Shown here one piece after another: positions 1 to 4,812 of a stretch of 5,313 bases of DNA. The stretch is taken from NCBI GenBank assembly GCA_013811805.1, contig JACCUM010000368.1:1-5313 (forward strand). The letters run 5' to 3'. Source of the stretch: Geodermatophilaceae bacterium (GTDB lineage: Bacteria; Actinomycetota; Actinomycetes; Mycobacteriales; Geodermatophilaceae). Each line of letters starts with the position of its first letter. The first letter of the stretch is position 1. The notes beneath the pieces were generated by a model. That model was given only the letters and a program-made list of their open reading frames with translations, was not told the origin of the DNA and did no database searches. The position numbers and the translations under genes are program-made.

Positions 1-302
1 CGGGTCGCGTTACCGAACGCCTCGCTGAAGTAGTTGATCGCCACGATGCCGGAGAACAGGTAGACCGCGAAGTCTTTGATGCTGAGATTCAGCTTGAGAA
101 AGACGCCGAGAGCGAAGTAGAAGACGATGAACTGCACAGCCGGCTTGAGATAGGACCAGAGCAGGCCGAGGATCGAACCCTGATAGCGGACCCGGAGTTC
201 CTTGCGGACCAGCAGTTTGACCAAGTACCGCCGCCGTAACACGTCGAGCAGGCCAGCGCCCCGGCCGGGCTCGACGAAGCCGTCCGTACGTACCGCGGTC
301 AC
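1..302 (-). CDS. ABC-2 type transporter permease (polysaccharide/teichoic acid exporter type), N-terminal part
   Basis: Reading the minus strand from GTG at 302-300 gives 100 open codons to the left edge, so only the N-terminus is visible. A cytoplasmic leader of about 30 residues comes first. It is followed by RKELRVRYQGSILGLLWSYL (about residues 33-52), the basic amphipathic stretch plus 'RY.GS.LG.LW' signature typical of Wzm/TagG-type ABC-2 permeases. A hydrophobic segment follows at about 54-70 (FIVFYFALGVFL) and a second starts at about 78 (FAVYLFSGIVAINYF). In this family the permease pairs with an ATPase to export undecaprenyl-linked glycans; the ATPase would lie outside the window. 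No in-frame ATG lies just upstream and the ribosome site is weak (AGG about 9 nt before the GTG), so the start is probable rather than certain. The gene is divergent from the flavoprotein gene at 518. Confidence 0.85.
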   Translation of the reverse strand, partial: MTAVRTDGFVEPGRGAGLLDVLRRRYLVKLLVRKELRVRYQGSILGLLWSYLKPAVQFIVFYFALGVFLKLNLSIKDFAVYLFSGIVAINYFSEAFGNAT

Positions 303-367
303 GCGAGGAAGCCTAACCAGCGACCTGCTAGGGCTTGATGCGCTGAACTCAACACGACCACTGATTG

Positions 368-415
368 GACTCAGGGACGCCCTGATTCGAATGACTCGAC
401 TCAGGGACGCCCTGA
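368..415. repeat. Two direct repeats of an 18-bp palindromic site (operator-like)
   Basis: GACTCAGGGACGCCCTGA occurs at 368-385 and, identically, at 398-415. The two are 30 bp apart start to start, close to three helical turns, so they lie on the same face of the DNA. Each contains the inverted repeat TCAGGG-ACG-CCCTGA (6-bp arms, 3-bp centre). In the second copy the arms extend to 7 bp (400-416). Paired identical dyads in a divergent promoter region are typical of a dimeric repressor or activator binding cooperatively. The first copy lies between a possible -35 (365-370) and -10 (387-392). The regulator and the controlled gene are unknown; no regulator gene is in the window. Confidence 0.6.
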
Positions 416-423
416 GGCGGGGG

Positions 424-471
424 CGTACGTACGGGCCTCGCCTGCCCGTGAAGGGCACGGGCGGACGTACG
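424..471. other. Leader hairpin upstream of the flavoprotein gene
   Basis: GCCCGTG (444-450) and CACGGGC (456-462) form a 7-bp stem with the 5-nt loop AAGGG. Outside it CGTACGT (424-430) can pair with ACGTACG (465-471), giving a longer interrupted stem. It lies 47-94 nt before the chosen start at 518. If transcription starts upstream it would be in the mRNA leader. There is no following T-run, so it is not a classical terminator. The pairing is seen in the sequence; any regulatory role is a guess. Confidence 0.35.
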
Positions 472-498
472 GTCGATGCATGGACGTCGGCCGGGGCT

Positions 499-506
499 GA
501 GGGGGA
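499..506 (+). promoter_or_regulatory. Probable ribosome binding site for the flavoprotein gene
   Basis: The purine-rich GAGGGGGA ends 11 nt before ATG 518. It supports ATG 518 over the earlier in-frame ATG at 476, which would add 14 residues (MHGRRPGLRGTRAP) unlike the start of any FAD-binding fold. Confidence 0.5.
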
Positions 507-517
507 CTCGGGCGCCG

Positions 518-1813
518 ATGGAGCCGGTCTGGGATCTCGTGGTGGTAGGCGCCGGTCCGGCCGGTGCCAGCGCTGCGCTGTCTGCCCTGCAGAACCGACC
601 GGATGCGCGCGTCCTGCTGATCGATCGCGACGACTTCCCGCGGGACAAGTCCTGCGGTGACGGGATCGCCCCGCATGTCTTCGACGTGCTGGCATCGGTC
701 GGAGTCGTCGGGCTCGAGGCCGGGTACGCCGCGGTCGATCGGTTGCGGATCGGCTTCGCGTCCGGGCCGACGGCGGGTGGGGTGATGGCCAGGGCGGCGT
801 ACGTGATCCCGCGTGAGGTCTTCGATGCGCGGCTCGTGCGGGAAGTGGTGAACCGCGGGGCGCAGTTGCGCCGGCACCGGGTGCGGACCCTGGCCGACGA
901 CGGTGATCAGCTGGTCCTGGACGGCACGATCCGCGCGCGCGTCGTGGTCGCCGCCGACGGCGCCTCCTCGGTCCTGCGACGTCAGGTCGCTCCGCGCAGG
1001 ATCGTGGCGCCGACCTGGCCGCCTGCCTGGTCCCGTTCTCGGTGGTTTCCGCGGAAACCACCATCGGCGGCTCGTGCGTACACGGCGATCGCGATCCGTG
1101 GTTATGCGCCGGTTGTCGAGAGCCGCGCCACAGAGCAGGTGATCGTCTTCTCCAATCCCGCCCCAGGCTCCCGCGCCAACTCCGATCCCGCCCCAGGCTC
1201 CCGCGCCTCCGGTCTCGGCTCCGACGCTGGCGCCGACTCCGATGGGATCGGACACGCGAGCTGGCCGGCGTACGCCTGGTCCTTTCCGATCGGGGACGGA
1301 CGGGCCAACGTCGGGTACGGCGAACTGCTCTCCGGGAACCCGCTGAGCCGCCGGCACCTATTGGACCGGCTCGAGCAACTGTTGCCCGGTTCCGGGACCG
1401 ATGCCCGGTCCTGGCGAGCGCACCTCCTGCCACTCTCGACCGGGCGGCCACGGCAACCCGACGGGCGGATCCTGTTTGCCGGTGACGCGATGAACCTGAT
1501 CAACCCGGTCACCGGCGAGGGGATCTTCTATGCGGTGACCTCGGGCGTGCTTGCTGGCCGAGCGGCGGTCAACCCCGGCGATCTCGACGCCGGCCGTGGC
1601 TATCGGGCTGACTTGCGTCGAACGCTGGGCTGGCATCTCCGGCACACCGACGCGGCGAACCTGCTGGCTCGTTCCCCTGCCGTGGTCGGCGCCGCGATCC
1701 GAGCAGCAGACCGGAATCCACGAGTCTTCGACGACCTGGTCGAACTCGGCCTCGGCGCCGGCAAGCTGACCCCATCCGCCCTTGCCAGCATCGCCGCAGC
1801 CCTGATCCGCTGA
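518..1813 (+). CDS. Geranylgeranyl reductase family FAD-dependent oxidoreductase
   Basis: The product is 431 residues from ATG 518. The N-terminus is a Rossmann FAD site, DLVVVGAGPAGASAA (GxGxxG at 11-16), with the strand-ending acid at about D36 (LLIDRD). PRDKSCGDGI (41-50) is the K-x-C-G signature of the geranylgeranyl reductase family. The DG motif is AADGASSVLRR (145-155), and the GD motif with its family extension starts at GRILFAGDAMNLINP (316-330), continuing as VTGEGIFYAVTSG. Relatives saturate isoprenoid chains, such as chlorophyll phytyl tails, archaeal lipids or one unit of menaquinone (MenJ in mycobacteria). Lipid-quinone modification is plausible here but unproven. No menaquinone or terpenoid gene is next to it; it stands alone between a divergent permease and a convergent operon. 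Two stretches look like extra sequence: residues about 156-188, holding a palindrome-encoded RWFPRKPP, and about 212-248, a Pro/Ser/Gly/Asp-rich segment with a 10-residue repeat. Motifs on both sides remain in frame, so the protein is probably made. Confidence 0.9.
   Translation: MEPVWDLVVVGAGPAGASAALSALQNRPDARVLLIDRDDFPRDKSCGDGIAPHVFDVLASVGVVGLEAGYAAVDRLRIGFASGPTAGGVMARAAYVIPREVFDARLVREVVNRGAQLRRHRVRTLADDGDQLVLDGTIRARVVVAADGASSVLRRQVAPRRIVAPTWPPAWSRSRWFPRKPPSAARAYTAIAIRGYAPVVESRATEQVIVFSNPAPGSRANSDPAPGSRASGLGSDAGADSDGIGHASWPAYAWSFPIGDGRANVGYGELLSGNPLSRRHLLDRLEQLLPGSGTDARSWRAHLLPLSTGRPRQPDGRILFAGDAMNLINPVTGEGIFYAVTSGVLAGRAAVNPGDLDAGRGYRADLRRTLGWHLRHTDAANLLARSPAVVGAAIRAADRNPRVFDDLVELGLGAGKLTPSALASIAAALIR
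1041..1062. repeat. Perfect 22-bp palindrome inside the flavoprotein gene
   Basis: GGTGGTTTCCG is followed directly by its exact reverse complement CGGAAACCACC, with no spacer. It encodes residues 175-182 (RWFPRKPP) of the flavoprotein, between the DG motif and the AIAIRGY strand, where family members usually have a short linker. All reading frames through the palindrome are free of stops, as expected of small palindromic elements that survive inside genes. It could be a dispersed repeat, a protein-binding site or chance. Only one copy is in the window. Confidence 0.8.
1151..1210 (+). repeat. Tandem 30-bp direct repeat (two units) in coding sequence
   Basis: Units 1151-1180 and 1181-1210 differ at only a few bases and encode SNPAPGSRAN and SDPAPGSRAS (residues 212-231 of the flavoprotein). 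The unit is a multiple of three, so the frame is kept. The repeat begins a low-complexity Gly/Ser/Asp segment reaching to about residue 248. It probably forms a disordered loop before the conserved YAWSFPIGDGRANVGYG region. It looks like a recent slippage duplication. Confidence 0.85.
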
Positions 1814-1837
1814 GCTCCCGGGCGACAGATTCGAACG

Positions 1838-1888
1838 GAGTGAAGGACCCCTTGTGCCAAACCTATTGGCAGAAGGCGGCCTTCACTC
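1838..1888. terminator. Probable bidirectional terminator between convergent genes
   Basis: This is a 51-nt imperfect inverted repeat centred on 1863. GAGTGAAGG (1838-1846) pairs with CCTTCACTC (1880-1888), CCTT (1850-1853) with AAGG (1873-1876), and TGCCAA (1855-1860) with TTGGCA (1866-1871), around the 5-nt loop ACCTA. All share one axis; 20 of 23 positions pair. It starts 25 nt after the plus-strand stop and ends 8 nt before the minus-strand stop at 1896. No T-run follows on either strand, which is common for terminators in high-GC actinobacteria. The position between tail-to-tail genes supports termination in both directions. Confidence 0.75.
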
Positions 1889-1895
1889 GGAAAGA

Positions 1896-2945
1896 TCAGG
1901 TTGTGAAAGCGGGCATGATCTTGTCGTGGATCAGCCGGAGCTGGGTGTCCACGTCGGCCACTCCTTCGATGTCCTTGCCCATGAACGTCTTGACCAGGGT
2001 CGCGTCGGTGATGGCGAGGATCATGTGGTTCACACCGGCCGCCTCAATCTCCTTGAGCTTGGCCACGCACTCGTCCGGGGTGCCGGCCACTGACAGCGTC
2101 TCCCCGATCTCCGGGGTGGTTGCGTCGATGGACCCGGCCAGGTCTCCGGCTCCCAAGGCGCTGATGACCGGCGCCATGTCGTCTGGTGAGACGCCATTTC
2201 GCTCGAGTTGCTCATTAGGCATCGCCGAGGCGTACAGGCCGACCATCGAGCGGGCGGCGTCCTTAGCGATCGCCGAGTCGTCCCCGGTCGAGAAGACCAC
2301 CCAGGCACCGATGTCGAGGTCCTGGACGTTCTTGCCGGCTCGCTCGGCACCAATCGTCATGTTCTCGACCATGTACTCGTACGCACCGCGGGTGTAGCTC
2401 AGCGCGTGGTGGCAACCGTCGGAGAACTCCGCGGCGACCTGGAAGGACTTCGGCCCACGCATGGCGCCCATCTTTACCGGTACGCGGTCGGCGACGGGGC
2501 GGGCGAAGGTGAACAGCCCCTTGTAGGTGAAGAACTCGCCGTCGAAGGTGATCGTGCCGTCGTCCAGCAGGGTGCGGATGACATGCACGCCCTCCTTGAC
2601 CCGGGACAATGGCTTCTGCTTCGACCAGTCCATGCCGTACTGAGCCAACAGCCCGAAGTTTCCGGAGGACAGGACCACCTCGGCCCGGCCACCGGTCAGT
2701 TCGTCCAGCGTGGCGGCCGCCTGCGCGATCAGGCTGGGCTCGCGAAGAACCACGGCCGAGACGCTCGGGCCCATCCGGATGTTCTTGGTCTTGTCAGCAG
2801 CCGCAGCGAAGAGCAGCCACAGGTCCTTGTGCCAGGTCTCGTCGGCCGCGTAAACGCCGTAGAAGCCGAGTTCGTCGGCCAGCTTGATTGAGGCCAGCGA
2901 CTCGGTCAACGGGTAGTCGGGCAGCATCACATAGCTGAACTTCAC
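1896..2945 (-). CDS. LLM-class (luciferase-like, Mer-like) oxidoreductase, probably F420-dependent
   Basis: The product is 349 residues from GTG 2945. That start is fixed by a perfect AGGAGG 7 nt upstream and by a GTGA overlap with the preceding gene's stop. A much longer open frame upstream of the GTG is arginine-rich shadow. The protein is a single TIM-barrel luciferase-like domain: an N-terminal strand (KFSYVMLPDYP), GFYGVYAADETWHKDLW (27-43), IRMGPSVSAVVLREP (56-70), the LDELTGGRAEVVLSSGN region (80-96), and PVKMGAMRGPKSFQVAAEFS (156-175), followed by DG. This pattern and length fit the methylenetetrahydromethanopterin-reductase-like branch, whose actinobacterial members mostly move hydride to or from F420; some relatives use FMN. 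The substrate cannot be read. It is the last gene of a four-gene coupled unit and ends at the bidirectional terminator, so it probably shares a pathway with the FAD/CCG-protein pair upstream. Confidence 0.9.
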   Translation of the reverse strand: MKFSYVMLPDYPLTESLASIKLADELGFYGVYAADETWHKDLWLLFAAAADKTKNIRMGPSVSAVVLREPSLIAQAAATLDELTGGRAEVVLSSGNFGLLAQYGMDWSKQKPLSRVKEGVHVIRTLLDDGTITFDGEFFTYKGLFTFARPVADRVPVKMGAMRGPKSFQVAAEFSDGCHHALSYTRGAYEYMVENMTIGAERAGKNVQDLDIGAWVVFSTGDDSAIAKDAARSMVGLYASAMPNEQLERNGVSPDDMAPVISALGAGDLAGSIDATTPEIGETLSVAGTPDECVAKLKEIEAAGVNHMILAITDATLVKTFMGKDIEGVADVDTQLRLIHDKIMPAFTT

Positions 2946-3286
2946 CTCGGTGCCTCCTGTTGTGGTGCGGCGGTTGACGGGGGATTCGCTTCGTCTTCGG
3001 CTTCGACCTCGGCGAGCAGTACGGAACCGTTGACGACCGTGTTGGCGAAGTGCCGGTGCATCCAGTCGAGGTGGTCCTGGCGAGAAGCCATGATGCGCAA
3101 CGAGTCCCAGTTGGGGAACGTCTGTTGCAGCACCCACCGCTGCATCAACCGGGGGTCGACCTCGTACACGTGCTCGAAGGTCGTGATCGCCACATCGCTG
3201 ACCCGCGCCGGTTCGGGTGGGGAGTACTGCTCGGCGTACCGGTACGGGTAGCTCGGCGAATGCTCAGGCCCGTCAACGTCCTTCAC
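2942..3286 (-). CDS. Small protein of unknown function in the redox operon (114 aa)
   Basis: It starts at GTG 3286, overlapping the FAD-subunit stop by 4 nt (GTGA), with a G-rich stretch (GGGGGTGACCG) just before it. Its own TGA overlaps the next gene's GTG in the same way. I do not recognise the family. The N-terminus is Pro/Tyr-rich (about 1-28). A folded-looking core follows at about 29-95, with VSDVAITTFEHVYEVDP, then an aromatic helix-like part (RWVLQQTFPNWDSLRIMASR) and DHLDWMHRHFANTVV with three His (72, 77, 79), then a strand-like GSVLLAEVEAE. The tail from about 96 is acidic then Pro/Ala/Gln-rich and probably disordered. It has no cysteine, signal peptide or membrane segment, so it is probably a soluble cytoplasmic partner. 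The position between FAD and LLM subunits suggests an accessory subunit or small enzyme; that is inference. Confidence 0.8.
   Translation of the reverse strand: MKDVDGPEHSPSYPYRYAEQYSPPEPARVSDVAITTFEHVYEVDPRLMQRWVLQQTFPNWDSLRIMASRQDHLDWMHRHFANTVVNGSVLLAEVEAEDEANPPSTAAPQQEAPR
2953..2958 (-). promoter_or_regulatory. Consensus Shine-Dalgarno of the LLM gene
   Basis: AGGAGG on the minus strand lies 7 nt before GTG 2945 and inside the last codons of the upstream small gene. It fixes the LLM start and suggests strong initiation of this last gene of the unit in addition to coupling. Confidence 0.85.
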
Positions 3287-4812
3287 CGGTCACCCCCGTT
3301 CTCGGCGTACGCACGATCAAGCAAATACTTGCCGGGATTCATGATGTTGTTGGGATCCAGGGTGCGCTTCAGATCGAGCATGACTTGGAAGCCGCGTCCC
3401 AATTCCTCTGGTACGAGGTCGACTTCGCCCTCCCGGCACGAGCCGTGGCAGGCGCTGATCGATCCGTCGTATCGCAGTGACACGGCGGCGAGGTCGCGCT
3501 TGGCCTTGACCCACAGCTCCCATGCCGCGTCGTCGAGATGCTGTTCCCAGATGCCCACGTCGATCTCGGTCAGGTAGTCCGCACCGGTGACGCTGTTGGT
3601 GTAGGCGAACATTCCCCAGTCGTCGAAGACGTCGGTCTTGCGCCGCAGATCAGCGACGATGGCGTGCCATTCCCGGGTCACTGCAGGCAGATTCGTGTAG
3701 TTGATGGCCGCGTCCTCGCAGTGCCAGCTCATCGGGACGACCTGACCGGCTTTCGTACGCCCGTGCAGTGGCGTGGCATACCGGTCGTGGCGTGCTGCCC
3801 AGTCGCCCTCGGAGATTTCGTCGCCGAGATAGCGGGCCCGGTGCTCCTTGGCGATCCGGAACAACCGCTTGCCGGCCGGCCGTACCTCGTCCTCGTAGCC
3901 GTACATCGCGGCGCACACCAGCGCCCGGACATCGCCGGGCTGCGGGATGTAGGCCTCGTCGTCGCGGCGCAGATAGGCCACCTTGTACTCGTCAAAAAGC
4001 ACTGCGCCGGCGAACGTGGCCACCCCGGCGCGGGCGAGGGCACCAACGCAGGCGTACGCGTCGTCGTAGTTGTCGAAGGCCCAGAAGGGCGAGAGTTCGG
4101 CCTCCGGCTTGGGGAAGAGTTTCAGCGTGGCCCGGGTAGCAATGCCCAGGGTGCCCTGGTGGCCCATGAACAGGTGCTTGAGCTGATAGCCGCTGGAGGA
4201 CTTGGTGATCTTGCGACCGATGCCGTCCCCGACATGCATGATCTCGCCGGTCGGCAGCACATGGTCGAAGCTGAGCACCAGGTCGCGGGTGTGTCCGTAC
4301 CGGGAGCCGATCAGCGACCAACCGCTGGTCCCGATCCGTCCGCCGACCAGCGAGCAGGGATAGGAGGCAGGGTCGTCGGGATAGAACAACCCGTGTCGCG
4401 CGAGTTGTTCGTTGAGCTTGAGCATGCTGATCCCGGTGCCGACGGTCACCGTGCGGTTGTCCAGGTCTAGTTCGTGGATCTTGTTCATCCGCTTGACGTC
4501 GACCACGATCCCGCCGCGCAGCGGTACGGCACCGTCGGTGAGGCCGGTTCCGCCGTCGCGGGGTACGACCGGTACGCGGAGGTCGTTGGCGAGCCGGACG
4601 ACGGCCGCGACGTCCTCGGTGGACTCCGGCAGTACGGCGAGGTCGGGGACCCGCTCGGCCCAACGGTGCACCGGAAAGGGCGCCGGGACTCGCGCGCGGT
4701 TGTACCGGTCCGGCTTGGAAGTCAGGATCTGATCGTCGCGCAGCACCGACCGCAGCGCGGAGACGACGTCGGCCACCCGCTGGACGCTCAGCCGTTCCGG
4801 CGCGATTGTCAT
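3283..4812 (-). CDS. FAD-binding oxidoreductase, GlcD-like (PCMH/VAO-type FAD domain)
   Basis: The product is 509 residues from ATG 4812, whose ATGA overlaps the upstream stop. The frame stays open 96 codons further upstream, but that part is arginine-rich shadow over the neighbouring gene. The PCMH-type FAD domain covers about 55-235: DLAVLPESTEDVAAVVRLAN, PRDGGTGLTDGAVPLRGG (84-101, pyrophosphate loop), YPDDPAS, VGGRIGTSGWSLIGSRYGHT (156-175), VLPTGEI, and SSGYQLKHLFMGHQGTLGI (206-224). The C-terminal cap ends in LDPNNIMNPGKYLLD (485-499), the usual ending of the GlcD/D-lactate dehydrogenase family. Such enzymes oxidise alcohols or 2-hydroxyacids with FAD and often pass electrons to a CCG-domain partner, which is encoded just upstream. 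Oddly, the GHxGDGNxH metal motif of 2-hydroxyacid dehydrogenases is not present, and the usual EHGxG-like segment reads CHGSC (455-459). The substrate is therefore uncertain. Confidence 0.92.
   Translation of the reverse strand: MTIAPERLSVQRVADVVSALRSVLRDDQILTSKPDRYNRARVPAPFPVHRWAERVPDLAVLPESTEDVAAVVRLANDLRVPVVPRDGGTGLTDGAVPLRGGIVVDVKRMNKIHELDLDNRTVTVGTGISMLKLNEQLARHGLFYPDDPASYPCSLVGGRIGTSGWSLIGSRYGHTRDLVLSFDHVLPTGEIMHVGDGIGRKITKSSSGYQLKHLFMGHQGTLGIATRATLKLFPKPEAELSPFWAFDNYDDAYACVGALARAGVATFAGAVLFDEYKVAYLRRDDEAYIPQPGDVRALVCAAMYGYEDEVRPAGKRLFRIAKEHRARYLGDEISEGDWAARHDRYATPLHGRTKAGQVVPMSWHCEDAAINYTNLPAVTREWHAIVADLRRKTDVFDDWGMFAYTNSVTGADYLTEIDVGIWEQHLDDAAWELWVKAKRDLAAVSLRYDGSISACHGSCREGEVDLVPEELGRGFQVMLDLKRTLDPNNIMNPGKYLLDRAYAENGGDR

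Larger units (their letters stand above)
303..517. other. Divergent intergenic region (215 bp)
   Basis: This gap separates the divergent permease (start 302) and flavoprotein (start 518) genes, so it should hold both promoters. It contains two operator-like repeats (368-385, 398-415) and a GC-rich hairpin (444-462). No strong consensus promoter is visible. A weak plus-strand candidate is TTGGAC (365-370) with TCGAAT (387-392) at 16-nt spacing. A weak minus-strand candidate is TTGAGT followed by TAGCAG at about 16 nt, in the region 325-353. The open frames crossing this gap on both strands look like ordinary high-GC shadows. Confidence 0.6.

Noticed and set aside
368..415. CRISPR-like reading of the two direct repeats
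   Set aside because: Only two 18-bp copies with a 12-bp gap, no further units and no cas genes; an operator pair is the simpler reading.
476..517. Earlier ATG start (476) for the flavoprotein
   Set aside because: The 14 added residues are Arg/Gly/Pro-rich and unlike the family; ATG 518 has a purine-rich ribosome site and puts the Rossmann strand at the normal distance from the N-terminus.
202..660. Plus-strand frame across the intergenic region into the flavoprotein gene
   Set aside because: Arg/Ser-rich product without conserved features; it overlaps the permease start and the FAD-binding N-terminus in the wrong frame.
401..1357. 318-codon open frame on the minus strand antisense to the flavoprotein gene
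   Set aside because: Its product is Arg/Pro/Gly-rich without any recognisable fold, and it lies opposite a gene with clear FAD motifs; it is a high-GC shadow frame.
2208..2891. 227-codon plus-strand frame opposite the LLM gene
   Set aside because: No recognisable domain, and fully antisense to a well-supported luciferase-like enzyme.
3538..4470. 310-codon plus-strand frame opposite the FAD oxidoreductase
   Set aside because: Val/Gly/His/Arg-rich shadow with no motif; the minus-strand frame carries complete PCMH and C-terminal signatures.
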